NCBI GenBank assembly: GCA_937927235.1
Contig: CALBCM010000032.1
Span: 1-38,366 of the forward strand
Source of the DNA: an uncultured Johnsonella sp.
GTDB taxonomy: Bacteria > Bacillota > Clostridia > Lachnospirales > Lachnospiraceae
Length of the DNA: 38,366 bases
Direction: 5' to 3'
The notes under the pieces were generated by a model. That model made no database searches and was not told the origin of the DNA. It saw nothing but the letters and a program-made list of their open reading frames with translations. This document shows positions 25,262 through 33,649 of the stretch, one piece after another. The translations under genes were made by a program, and so were the position numbers. Numbering within the stretch: the first letter of the stretch is position 1; each line of letters starts with the position of its first letter.

Positions 25262-26476
25262 TTATTTATCATCCGCCGCAGCAACTCCCGGCAGCTCCTT
25301 GCCCTCAAGAAATTCAAGACTTGCTCCGCCTCCGGTCGAAATATGTGTCATCTTATCCGCAAAGCCAAGTCTCTTAACCGCATTTACCGAATCTCCGCCT
25401 CCTATTACAGTAGTAGCATCCTTCAAATCGGCTACCGCTCTGCAGATTTCAAGAGTGCCTTTTGCAAAGTTCTCAAATTCAAACACTCCCATAGGCCCGT
25501 TCCATACTACCGTCTTTGCACCTTCAAGGGCTTTTTTATAAAGCTCTACAGTCTTAGGTCCTATATCAAAGCCTGACCAGCCCTTGTCAATCTGCTCAAC
25601 TACCTTAAATTCAGTATCATTTGAAAACTCCCTGCCTTCTATATGATCCATCGGCAGAAGCAGCTTCACCTTTTTAGCTTCCGCTTTCTTAATCATCTCA
25701 AGTGCATAATCCAGCTTGTCCTCCTCGCAGAGAGAATTTCCGATTTCCTCTCCCCTTGCCTTGGCAAAGGTATAAGCCATGCCTCCGCCTATTATCAGAG
25801 TATCAACCTTATCGAGAAGATTATTTATAACATTAATCTTATCTGAAACCTTAGCTCCGCCAAGTATGGCTACAAAAGGTCTTACCGGATTTTCAACCGC
25901 TTCTCCGAGGAATTTAATTTCTTTTTCCATAAGGTAGCCTACTACATTTTCCTTGCAGTATTTAGTAACTCCGACATTTGAGCAATGTGCTCTGTGGGCG
26001 GTGCCGAAAGCATCATCAACAAATATGTTATTGTCGCAGAGCGCCGCAAGCTCCTTTGCATACTGCTCGGCGGCTTCGTCCTTTCCATACTTTGTTTCTT
26101 CTGCTCTATACCTAGTATTTTCAAGTAAAAGCACCTCATTTTCCCTAAGCTGCTGAGCAAGCCTTTGGGTGCTTTCTCCGGTTACCTGCGGGTCTGAAAC
26201 AAATTTCACTGCCACTCCGAGCCTCTCTGCAAGTGCAGGTGCCACAGGAGCAAGACTGAGTTCACGTACAGGCTCTCCCTTAGGCTTGCCAAGATGGGAG
26301 CAGAGTATAAGCTTTGCACCCTTTTCCAATAATTTCTTAAGTGTGGGAACTGCACCGTCTATACGATTATAATTCTGTATTTCCCCATCCTTAATCGGCA
26401 CATTGAAATCACAGCGTACAAGTACCTTTTCTCCCTTTATAGCTTTTAAATCATCAACAGTTTTTTTATTTAACAT
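25262..26476 (-). CDS. pgk: Phosphoglycerate kinase
   Basis: The 404-residue cytoplasmic enzyme makes ATP from 1,3-bisphosphoglycerate. Seen: VLVRCDFNVPIKDG and RIDGAVPTL at the N-terminus, SHLGKPKG, the hinge region, GGAKVSDK, WNGPMGVFE, and GGGDSVNAVK and STGGGASLEFLEG for nucleotide binding. The length is slightly above the usual 390-400. AAAGGAGG lies close to the ATG. It follows gap, separated by a terminator-like hairpin, so it may be made in smaller amounts than GAPDH. Confidence 0.97.
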   Translation of the reverse strand: MLNKKTVDDLKAIKGEKVLVRCDFNVPIKDGEIQNYNRIDGAVPTLKKLLEKGAKLILCSHLGKPKGEPVRELSLAPVAPALAERLGVAVKFVSDPQVTGESTQRLAQQLRENEVLLLENTRYRAEETKYGKDEAAEQYAKELAALCDNNIFVDDAFGTAHRAHCSNVGVTKYCKENVVGYLMEKEIKFLGEAVENPVRPFVAILGGAKVSDKINVINNLLDKVDTLIIGGGMAYTFAKARGEEIGNSLCEEDKLDYALEMIKKAEAKKVKLLLPMDHIEGREFSNDTEFKVVEQIDKGWSGFDIGPKTVELYKKALEGAKTVVWNGPMGVFEFENFAKGTLEICRAVADLKDATTVIGGGDSVNAVKRLGFADKMTHISTGGGASLEFLEGKELPGVAAADDK

Positions 26477-26498
26477 GGCTGCCTCCTTTATATTTAAA

Positions 26499-26529
26499 AA
26501 GGGGTCCGGCCCTAAAGACCGGACCCCTT
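26499..26529 (-). terminator. Terminator-like hairpin between gap and pgk
   Basis: AAGGGGTCCGG and CCGGACCCCTT form a perfect 11-bp, GC-rich stem with a 9-nt loop. On the minus strand the stem runs directly into TTTTTAAATA. It could end most gap transcripts or act as a partial terminator or processing site that sets the gap:pgk ratio. Only 22 nt separate it from the pgk start. Confidence 0.75.
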
Positions 26530-26542
26530 ACAGTATACGTTA

Positions 26543-27574
26543 CTAAGCAAGTTCTGCAAAATATTTAATAGTCCTTACCATCTGTGATGTATATGAATTT
26601 TCATTATCATACCATGAAACCACCTGCACCTGATATAAATCATCGGCAATATGTGAAACCATAGTCTGAGTAGCATCAAATAAAGAGCCGAACTTCATTC
26701 CTATAACATCAGAGGATACTATTTGGTCCTCTGTATATCCAAATGACTCTGAAGCAGCCGCCTTCATAGCAGCATTTATATCTTCTTTTTTAAGTCCCTC
26801 TTTTTTGACCACTGCACAAAGTATAGTAGTTGAACCTGTAAATACCGGTACTCTCTGTGCTGAGCCTATCAGCTTTCCGTTAAGCTCAGGAATAACAAGT
26901 CCTATTGCCTTTGCAGCTCCGGTTGAATTCGGCACTATATTTGCAGCTCCCGCTCTTGCCCTTCTTAAGTCGCCTTTTCTGTGAGGACCGTCAAGTATCA
27001 TTTGGTCGCCGGTATAGGCATGTATTGTGCTCATAATTCCTGACTGAATAGGAGCAAATTTATTTAAAGTGTCTGCCATAGGTGCAAGACAGTTTGTAGT
27101 ACATGAAGCAGCTGAAATAATCTTGTCTTCGCTCTTTAAGCTTTTTTCATTTACGCTAAAAACTATAGTAGGAAGATCGTTTCCTGCCGGTGCTGAAATA
27201 ACTACCTTCTTTGCCCCTGCTTTTATATGAGCCTCTGAAAGCTCTTTTGAGCAGTAAAATCCTGTACACTCAAGGACTACATCAACACCTATCTTACCCC
27301 ACGGAAGATTCTCTGCCTTAGGCTCCTTATAGATGGTAATTTTCTTTCCGTCAACGGTTATGCTGTCTTCGCCCGCCTCAACCTTATGCTTTCCTTCTCC
27401 AAAGTATCCTGCAAATCCGCCCTGTGCAGTGTCATACTTAAGAAGATTTGCAAGCATCTTCGGGTCTGTAAGGTCATTTATAGCTACCACTTCATACCCC
27501 TCGGCTTCAAACATCTGTCTGAAAGCCAGACGACCGATGCGTCCAAATCCGTTAATCGCAACTTTTACTGACAT
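26543..27574 (-). CDS. gap: Glyceraldehyde-3-phosphate dehydrogenase, type I
   Basis: The 343-residue NAD-dependent enzyme oxidises glyceraldehyde-3-phosphate. Seen: VAINGFGRIGR for NAD binding, ISAASCTTNCLAPM with the catalytic Cys near residue 155, HAYTGDQMILDGPH with the catalytic His, NIVPNSTGAAKAIG and WYDNENSYTSQM. TAAGGAGGA lies before the ATG. It heads the glycolytic gap-pgk-tpiA group; the 196-bp upstream gap holds its promoter, which I could not place with confidence. Confidence 0.97.
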   Translation of the reverse strand: MSVKVAINGFGRIGRLAFRQMFEAEGYEVVAINDLTDPKMLANLLKYDTAQGGFAGYFGEGKHKVEAGEDSITVDGKKITIYKEPKAENLPWGKIGVDVVLECTGFYCSKELSEAHIKAGAKKVVISAPAGNDLPTIVFSVNEKSLKSEDKIISAASCTTNCLAPMADTLNKFAPIQSGIMSTIHAYTGDQMILDGPHRKGDLRRARAGAANIVPNSTGAAKAIGLVIPELNGKLIGSAQRVPVFTGSTTILCAVVKKEGLKKEDINAAMKAAASESFGYTEDQIVSSDVIGMKFGSLFDATQTMVSHIADDLYQVQVVSWYDNENSYTSQMVRTIKYFAELA

Positions 27575-27770
27575 TCTAAATCCTCCTTAAAAATAAAAAA
27601 TATATATTTAGACTATTTGCAATACAACACCAAATGTCCATTTATCTATATTAAACCAAAGCTTTTTTGCTTAATATAAATATTTTAACTAATCACCTTA
27701 ATTTTACAGGATTATCAATATAAATGCAACTATATAATACAGCTCTGTCAAATTTACTTTTGGCATAACG

Positions 27771-29447
27771 CTATATTTCTTTCCTCACATAGCCCGCAAT
27801 ATTCATAGCGTGATCGGAGATTCTCTCAAGATTGCTTAATATATCCATAAACACCATACCTGCCTCAGGACTGCATTCTCCCTTTGACAGTCTTATAAGA
27901 TGCTTTTCACTAAGCTCATCTTCAAGGTTGTCAACCTCATCCTCAAACTGCCCTACCTTTCTTACTGAATCAAGAGAGCCTGTCCTGCGGGCATCTATAG
28001 CATAATGCAGGGCATTATAAGCGCTTTCGCTTATCCTTTCCAAATCTGAAACTCCCATAGTCGAAATCTTAATTTCCTTTTCTTTCATATATTTTATATT
28101 TTCCGCCAGATTTTCAGCATGGTCGCCTACTCTCTCTATATCGGATACTGAATAAAATAAATGGTTTATAAGGAGCTTTTGCTCCTCGGTAAGTGAAAGA
28201 TTATCCACCCTTATCAAATATTCCGTAAGAGTATTTTGCATCTTGTCTATAATTTTTTCGGTAGCAAATACCTTGTCCATCTTATCTGAATCATTATGCA
28301 TTATCATCTTCATAGCAAGCTGTACATTATCAAGTGCAACCTCCCCCATATGAATAACCTCCAGTATAGCAGCTTCTACTGCAAAAGCCGGAGTTTCAAA
28401 TATACGTGCATCAAGATGCTTTAAGGTGCTTTCATATTCTTCCTCGGTTTCAGCATCAGCTCTTTCATCTTCACCTCTTACTATCAGCCCCGAAAGCTTT
28501 ACAAGCTGATTTGCAAACGGAAACAGCACGGCCGTATTTGTAAAATTAAACATCGTATGAAAAATGGAAATCTGCACGGAATTTATATTGCTTTCGGCAA
28601 ACACCGGATTTAAGCTGAACAGTATAAAGCCTCCAACTCCAAATATCACCGCTCCTATTAAGTTGAATAAAAGATGTATGGCAGCGGCTCTTTTAGCCGT
28701 TCTGCTACTTCCCATAGATGAAATAAGTGCAGTTACGCAGGAGCCTATATTCTGCCCAAGCGTAATATAGATAGCTGCATTTGTAGTTACCACTCCATTT
28801 AGAGCAAGGGTCTGCAATATACCTACAGAAGCCGATGAGCTTTGAAGCAGTGCGGTCACCAGACAGCCGACTATCATGCCGAGGAAGGGATTGCTGCCTA
28901 AAAGCCTAAAAGCGTCGGAAAATATAGGCAGGGTGGTATACGGCTTGATTGAGGAAGACATAAACTTAAGCCCCATAAAAAGAAAGCCCAAGCCTATTAA
29001 AATTTCTCCCACCAGCTTTTTCTTCTGTGAAGTTGAAAAAACCAGTGCCATAGCGCCGAGCCCTATGAAAAGAGGGGCATAGAATTCAGGATTTACTACG
29101 GCAAGTGAATCTCCGAGCTGACTCATTGATACTATCCACGCAGTAATTGTAGTACCTATGTTTGCTCCCATTATAACGCCTACAGCCTGCGTAAGACTCA
29201 TTACACCGGCACTTACAAAGCCCACTACCATTACTGTCGTCGCTCCTGAGCTTTGTATTATAGCAGTGACCAGAGCACCAAATACTATTGCCATAACACG
29301 ATTATTTGTCAGCATTTCCAAAAACTTCTGCATCCTGCCTCCGGCAGTTTTCTGCATGCCGTCAGCCATTATGCTCATGCCGTAAAGAAACATGCCAAGT
29401 CCGCCCAGAAAACCAAATAAGCTTGAAATATTTTCTATCATTCTCAT
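27771..29447 (-). CDS. Na/Pi-cotransporter family protein with C-terminal PhoU-like domain
   Basis: The 558-residue membrane protein has two repeats of the NptA/SLC34-type core: QSSGATT at 65-71 and LLQSSSASVG near 200, with GANIGTT and GQNIGS between helices. The C-terminal third (about 345-558) is helical and PhoU-like, with ERVGDHAEN and ERISDHAMN motifs that bind metal or regulate uptake. It likely brings in phosphate with sodium. The ATG at 29447 has AGGG only 2 nt upstream; the second in-frame ATG at 29441 has better spacing and may be the real start. Confidence 0.92.
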   Translation of the reverse strand: MRMIENISSLFGFLGGLGMFLYGMSIMADGMQKTAGGRMQKFLEMLTNNRVMAIVFGALVTAIIQSSGATTVMVVGFVSAGVMSLTQAVGVIMGANIGTTITAWIVSMSQLGDSLAVVNPEFYAPLFIGLGAMALVFSTSQKKKLVGEILIGLGFLFMGLKFMSSSIKPYTTLPIFSDAFRLLGSNPFLGMIVGCLVTALLQSSSASVGILQTLALNGVVTTNAAIYITLGQNIGSCVTALISSMGSSRTAKRAAAIHLLFNLIGAVIFGVGGFILFSLNPVFAESNINSVQISIFHTMFNFTNTAVLFPFANQLVKLSGLIVRGEDERADAETEEEYESTLKHLDARIFETPAFAVEAAILEVIHMGEVALDNVQLAMKMIMHNDSDKMDKVFATEKIIDKMQNTLTEYLIRVDNLSLTEEQKLLINHLFYSVSDIERVGDHAENLAENIKYMKEKEIKISTMGVSDLERISESAYNALHYAIDARRTGSLDSVRKVGQFEDEVDNLEDELSEKHLIRLSKGECSPEAGMVFMDILSNLERISDHAMNIAGYVRKEI

Positions 29448-29483
29448 TTCCCTGCTTTAAATTTTATTTTATAATACTTTTTT

Positions 29484-29512
29484 ATTCTAACATAGTGCTT
29501 AGATGCAGGCAA
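29484..29512 (-). promoter_or_regulatory. Candidate promoter for the Na/Pi cotransporter gene
   Basis: On the minus strand TTGCCT (29512-29507) and TAGAAT (29489-29484) are separated by exactly 17 nt, with 4 of 6 and 5 of 6 consensus matches. Confidence 0.45.
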
Positions 29513-29588
29513 TATAAAAAGCTGCAATCTTTGTAAAAAAGGTAAATCCGCAGCTATAAGGCGGCGGCTCCTCTATATATAAGAACTG

Positions 29589-29613
29589 AAAAAGCAGGCT
29601 CCAAAGAGCCTGC
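29589..29613 (-). terminator. Rho-independent terminator after the aldolase gene
   Basis: GCAGGCTC and GAGCCTGC make a perfect 8-bp GC-rich stem with a 4-nt loop, followed on the minus strand by TTTTTCAG. It lies 17 nt after the aldolase stop. Confidence 0.88.
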
Positions 29614-29629
29614 CCTCCGTAACTGCTTA

Positions 29630-30520
29630 TTAATTAATTGAAGCCTTATATATACTGTCGATTGAATCTGCAAACAGCTTAGTAAATTCTTCATCACTTT
29701 GCTTAGCCGATAAGCCATCTGCCAGGGCTCTGGAAAAGCTTGCTATAAGTCCGCGATTTTCTGATAAAAGCTTATTAGCCTCATCTCTTGAGTATCCGCC
29801 TGAAAGTGCAACTACACGAACTACATGAGGGTCTGACATTATTTCCTCATAAAGATTAGCCTCGGTAGGTATAGTTACTTTAAAGATTACTCTTACCTCA
29901 GGAGCCAGCTTAGCAAGATGCTCTTTAATATACTTCTTCATAAGCTCCTCGGATTCAGCCTTTCTCGGATTGTGAATATCTACTTCAGGCTCCAATATAG
30001 GCACTAAGCCGTGGCTCCATACCTTAAGTCCAAGCTCAAACTGCTGGTCTATAATATCTTTAATTCCCTGCTCGTCATAGTCGAGAATAACTGAGCGCTC
30101 CTTAGTTCCAAATATATTGCGCTCCTTGGCAGCATGCTCTAAGGTCTTATCAAGGTCCGGAATCGGCTTCATAAGCTTTACGTGATTTTTTTCTGCTTCC
30201 AGCCCCTTATCTATCTTTAATATAGGAACTATTTTTTTAACCTTCCAAAGATAATCGGCAGTATATTCTCCTTCAATCTTACGATCCATAGTCTGCTCAA
30301 AGAGAATAGCCGCAAGAATTTTCTCACTGGTAAAAGCCGAATTGGTAATAATTCTGCTCCTCATAGCATGTACGAGGTCGAACATTTCCTCCTCCGTGCT
30401 GTAGGCACTTTCTTCAATGCCGTAGGCTTTAAGTGCCTTAGGAGTTGAGCCGCCGCTCTGGTCGAGAGCAGCGATAAATCCCTTGCCCTTATTCATACGC
30501 TCTAATTGTTCATGATTCAT
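29630..30520 (-). CDS. fda: Class I fructose-bisphosphate aldolase
   Basis: The 296-residue enzyme matches the short bacterial class I (Schiff-base) aldolases such as that of Staphylococcus, both in length and motifs: FIAALDQSGGSTPKAL near the N-terminus, ILKIDKGL, LVPILEPEVDI, and VIFKVTIPTE with the Schiff-base lysine near residue 214. It cleaves fructose-1,6-bisphosphate without metal. Most Clostridia use the class II metal enzyme, so this class I form is worth noting. GAAAGGAG precedes the ATG; its promoter and terminator are both visible, so it is monocistronic. Confidence 0.96.
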   Translation of the reverse strand: MNHEQLERMNKGKGFIAALDQSGGSTPKALKAYGIEESAYSTEEEMFDLVHAMRSRIITNSAFTSEKILAAILFEQTMDRKIEGEYTADYLWKVKKIVPILKIDKGLEAEKNHVKLMKPIPDLDKTLEHAAKERNIFGTKERSVILDYDEQGIKDIIDQQFELGLKVWSHGLVPILEPEVDIHNPRKAESEELMKKYIKEHLAKLAPEVRVIFKVTIPTEANLYEEIMSDPHVVRVVALSGGYSRDEANKLLSENRGLIASFSRALADGLSAKQSDEEFTKLFADSIDSIYKASIN

Positions 30521-30621
30521 AATAATTGCTCCTTTCTTAGCTCCAGCTTTGTGAAAATATTATTTTAATTTTCTCCGTTTTTAAATACTGCAAGGCACGA
30601 AGTCAGCCGATTTATTGTTTT

Positions 30622-30650
30622 ATTATACACCTTTTATAGAAATTTGATAA
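30622..30650 (-). promoter_or_regulatory. Candidate promoter for the aldolase gene
   Basis: Minus-strand TATAAT (30627-30622) has TTATCA (30650-30645; 4 of 6 matches) exactly 17 nt upstream, about 100 nt before the aldolase start. Confidence 0.55.
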
Positions 30651-30671
30651 GGGTAAAATTTTCCCTATATT

Positions 30672-30693
30672 AAGCCCTTATCCGATAAGGCTT
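30672..30693. repeat. Hairpin in the hcp-aldolase intergenic region
   Basis: AAGCCCTTATC and GATAAGGCTT pair with one bulged base. A short T tract follows on the plus strand, but no plus-strand gene ends here. It lies just upstream of the aldolase promoter, where it might be a regulator site. Confidence 0.4.
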
Positions 30694-30812
30694 TTTAATC
30701 ATTTCCTATAAAAAGCTCCTCTTATTTAAGCGGCAAAGCAAATCGCACATTGTACAATATTGCTTCTTATTATGTCCCCGCTTTTCTAACTCCGGCTAAG
30801 GATTAATTAAAC

Positions 30813-30858
30813 AAACCAAAAAGCTCCTCCGCAATTTTTGGTTTAATCACAGAAGAGC
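30813..30858 (-). terminator. Terminator after hcp with an interleaved alternative stem
   Basis: On the minus strand GCTCTTCTG (30858-30850) pairs with CGGAGGAGC (30831-30823), G-U pairs included, followed by TTTTTGG. A second perfect pairing, AAACCAAAAA with TTTTTGGTTT (30844-30835 and 30822-30813), uses the T tract itself, so the two stems compete or form a pseudoknot. Confidence 0.6.
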
Positions 30859-30908
30859 CTTTTAGACAAAAGTATTTTATTTATTTTATAAAAATCTTAG
30901 TGCAATGG

Positions 30909-32576
30909 TTAGCTCGCTAATTCTTCGACCTCTGCATCATCACCGAAGAAAAGCTTTAAATCATCTTCAACTGTGCCGATACCTGCAATTCCGAAGTTTT
31001 CAACAAGCACCTTAACTACATTTGGAGAAAGAAAAGCCGGGAGCGTAGGTCCTAAATGTATATTTTTAACTCCGAGGTAGAGCAGGGCAAGAAGCACTAT
31101 CACCGCTTTCTGCTCATACCATGCTATATTATAAACTATGGGTAAATCATTTATATCTTCAAGCCCGAATATTTCCTTAAGCTTTAACGCAATTACCGCA
31201 AGTGAATAGGAATCATTGCACTGTCCGGCATCAAGAACTCTCGGAATGCCGCCTATATCGCCAAGCGGCAGCTTATTGTATTTGAATTTTGCACAGCCTG
31301 CTGTCAGGATTACGGCATCCTTGGGAAGAGCTTTTGCAAAATCTGTATAGTAGTTTCTTGATTTTGCACGTCCGTCACAGCCTCCCATAACCACAAATTT
31401 CTTTATGGCACCGCTCTTTACCGCATCAACCACCTTATCTGCCAGTGCAAATACCTGATTGTGAGCAAAGCCTCCTATTATCTCGCCGGTTTCAATCTCA
31501 ACAGGCGGAGGGCATTTCTTAGCATGCTCTATGATTTCAGAAAAGTCCTTTTCCTCCCCTATATCGCCGGGGATATGCTTACAACCCGGAAAGCCTGCAC
31601 TTCCCGTAGTATAGATTCTGTCTTTATAGCTTTCCTTCGGAGGCACTATACAGTTGGTAGTCATCAGTATAGGTCCGTTAAAGCTCTCAAACTCCTCTTT
31701 CTGTTTCCACCATGCATTTCCGTAGTTGCCCACAAAATGTGAATACTTTTTGAAAGCAGGATAATAATTGGCAGGAAGCATCTCTGAATGAGTATAGACA
31801 TCAACTCCGCTGCCTTCAGTCTGCTTAAGCAGCATCTCCATATCTCTGAGGTCATGCCCTGAGATAAGAATTCCCGGACGTGTACCGACACCTATATTTA
31901 CCTTGGTAATTTCAGGATTGCCGTAAGCAGTAGTATTTGCCCTGTCGAGCAGCGCCATGCCCTCAACTCCGAACTTGCCGGTTTCCAGCACCAGTGCTGT
32001 AAGCTCATCTGCACTTAATGAATCGTCCAGGGTGGCAGCAAGTGCTCTCTGCAAAAACGCATCAACCTCTTCATCGTCCTGAAGCAGAGCATTGGCATGC
32101 TTGCTGTAGGCTGAAAGCCCCTTAAGCCCGTAAATCACAAGCTCACGCAGACTTCTGACATCTTCATTTTCTGTCGCAAGCACTCCTGTTTCTTTAGCCT
32201 TTTTTGCAAATTCAGCCCTGTCAGTGCTGTCCCAGAAAGCAGCCTCAGGCAGTGATGAGGGGTCTGAAACCTCTTTTATAAGCTCTCTTTTTTTCTCAAG
32301 AGTCATAAAAATTCTTTTAATAATAGCCTCTTCATCAAAGTTTGCATTTGTAATAGTAATAAAAAGGTTGAGAGTCGCCAGATGATTTATCTCTTGTGCA
32401 ACCCTCTTTCCCTCTGCTCTAAGCTTGGTAGTTACAGCTGACAATCCCTTGGTAACATATACAAGCAAATCCTGCATTGCAGCCACTTCAGGATTTTTAC
32501 CGCAGACTCCCATCTGTGTACAGCCCTTACAGCCTGCAGTTTCCTGACATTGATAACAAAACATTTTATTTTCCAA
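30909..32576 (-). CDS. hcp: Hydroxylamine reductase / hybrid cluster protein
   Basis: The 555-residue cytoplasmic protein has the N-terminal cluster motif C7-x2-C10-x8-C19-x5-C25 and later motifs for the hybrid Fe-S-O cluster, including GHDLRDME, HSEMLPANYYP, NCIVPP, GCDGR, AGCAKFKYN and DAGQCNDSYS. Length and cysteine spacing fit class I Hcp of anaerobes. The protein reduces hydroxylamine in vitro and is linked to NO reduction and nitrosative stress, and in E. coli also to protein S-nitrosylation. AGGAGG lies before the ATG. It has a 225-nt leader and a promoter with a Crp/Fnr-like palindrome centred at -41.5. The regulator is encoded just upstream. Confidence 0.96.
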   Translation of the reverse strand: MENKMFCYQCQETAGCKGCTQMGVCGKNPEVAAMQDLLVYVTKGLSAVTTKLRAEGKRVAQEINHLATLNLFITITNANFDEEAIIKRIFMTLEKKRELIKEVSDPSSLPEAAFWDSTDRAEFAKKAKETGVLATENEDVRSLRELVIYGLKGLSAYSKHANALLQDDEEVDAFLQRALAATLDDSLSADELTALVLETGKFGVEGMALLDRANTTAYGNPEITKVNIGVGTRPGILISGHDLRDMEMLLKQTEGSGVDVYTHSEMLPANYYPAFKKYSHFVGNYGNAWWKQKEEFESFNGPILMTTNCIVPPKESYKDRIYTTGSAGFPGCKHIPGDIGEEKDFSEIIEHAKKCPPPVEIETGEIIGGFAHNQVFALADKVVDAVKSGAIKKFVVMGGCDGRAKSRNYYTDFAKALPKDAVILTAGCAKFKYNKLPLGDIGGIPRVLDAGQCNDSYSLAVIALKLKEIFGLEDINDLPIVYNIAWYEQKAVIVLLALLYLGVKNIHLGPTLPAFLSPNVVKVLVENFGIAGIGTVEDDLKLFFGDDAEVEELAS

Positions 32577-32614
32577 AATTAAAACCTCCTCTTACTTTTA
32601 TTTAATATTCAGAA

Positions 32615-32633
32615 AGCTTTATACCGTAAAGCT
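32615..32633 (-). repeat. Small hairpin in the hcp leader
   Basis: AGCTTTA and TAAAGCT form a perfect 7-bp stem with a 5-nt loop, about 40 nt before the hcp start. A second imperfect stem (CCTGC/GCAGG) lies at 32655-32689. Neither resembles a riboswitch I know. Confidence 0.4.
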
Positions 32634-32808
32634 CTGCACCTTTAAAATAAAGAGCCGCCTGCATCAAGTCCAAATCATATCGCAGGAGGTTTGCAGTTCA
32701 TTTAATACCTTTTACTTATAAACACCGGAAAATGAGCAGTTTTCCAGCCTGATAAGCCTTAGCTATATAAAGCGTTTCTGCTTTGTTTCTTTTTTGTAAT
32801 ACATTTAT

Positions 32809-32814
32809 ATTTTA
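32809..32814 (-). promoter_or_regulatory. -10 box of the hcp promoter
   Basis: Minus-strand TAAAAT (32814-32809) lies 22 nt after the GTAAC-N4-GTTAC palindrome. No -35 match is present at 17 nt, which suits an activator-dependent promoter. Confidence 0.55.
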
Positions 32815-32836
32815 ACAGGCGCTTTATATTCATTCG

Positions 32837-32850
32837 GTAACTTGAGTTAC
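32837..32850. promoter_or_regulatory. Palindromic Crp/Fnr-type (HcpR-like) operator before hcp
   Basis: GTAACTTGAGTTAC is a perfect 14-bp palindrome with the half-site GTAAC. It is centred 34.5 bp upstream of the last base of the -10 box, that is about -41.5 from the start, the class II activator position. A Crp/Fnr protein is encoded next to it. Confidence 0.7.
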
Positions 32851-32923
32851 TTTTAAAGATAATTTCAAAAATTTTTTCACTTTTAAATGTAAAAGCCGCT
32901 TTTATCAGGTAAGCCTGTGCTTT

Positions 32924-33604
32924 TTATATCAGGTCTTCAAGTAACAAAGCATCGGGTATATAAATTTGCTTGCCCTTGATTTCTATAAAGCCGTCCTTTT
33001 GCATCCTCATAAGCTCCCTGGACAGAGAGGGTCTGGCAATATTTAACCAATCTGCCAGCTCCTCTCTGTTCATAGCAAGTGCTACAGTGCCGTCAGGCTT
33101 CATATTTTTTAAAAGAAGCATAGCTATCTTCTGTCTTAAGCCTGCGCAGGAAAGGATCTGGAGCCTGCTGTTTAAATAGTAGTTTTTCTGTGCAAGTATA
33201 GAAAGCATATTTGAGTTCAGCTGCCTGTGATAATCCCCGTTATCTCCAAGCCCTTTATATAAAAAATCCTTGTTTAATTTAAGAATTTTAACCTTGCTCA
33301 AAGCCTGTGCATAATGCTCATAATTTTTATTTTTTAAAAATGAAAATACCTCTCCAAAAAGCTCTCCGGGCTGAGTAAATATTGCCGCTATACTCCTTTT
33401 GCCGTTTGAAAAATCACTACAGATTGAGATGCTCCCCTCTATAAGCATAAGTATATTTTTCGGTTCATCGCCTTCATGAAATATAATCTCATCCTTATCA
33501 TAAGAAACTATTTTTGATTCACCGCTTTTAAGGCAGCTTTCTATGTCATTATCTTTAATTCCTGCAAATAATGCGCTTTTTTTAAGTCTTTCAACTATAT
33601 CCAT
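32924..33604 (-). CDS. Crp/Fnr-family transcription regulator, HcpR-like
   Basis: The 226-residue protein has a cNMP-binding-type beta-barrel sensor (about 15-120, with EGDEPKNILMLIEGSI and PGELFGE), a dimer helix, and a C-terminal winged helix (NREELADWLNIARPSLSREL). It has no N-terminal cysteine cluster like that of Fnr, so an oxygen-sensing 4Fe-4S centre is unlikely; HcpR proteins elsewhere bind heme and sense NO. It lies between hcp and the ABC/GTPase genes, 45 bp after the ATPase gene, and would be transcribed from the promoter at 36.7 kb, so it may activate its own operon. The name HcpR is inferred from context. Confidence 0.85.
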   Translation of the reverse strand: MDIVERLKKSALFAGIKDNDIESCLKSGESKIVSYDKDEIIFHEGDEPKNILMLIEGSISICSDFSNGKRSIAAIFTQPGELFGEVFSFLKNKNYEHYAQALSKVKILKLNKDFLYKGLGDNGDYHRQLNSNMLSILAQKNYYLNSRLQILSCAGLRQKIAMLLLKNMKPDGTVALAMNREELADWLNIARPSLSRELMRMQKDGFIEIKGKQIYIPDALLLEDLI

Positions 33605-33649
33605 AAATTTAAGCCCTCCCTATACTTAAAGCACTGTTTACGAATAAAT

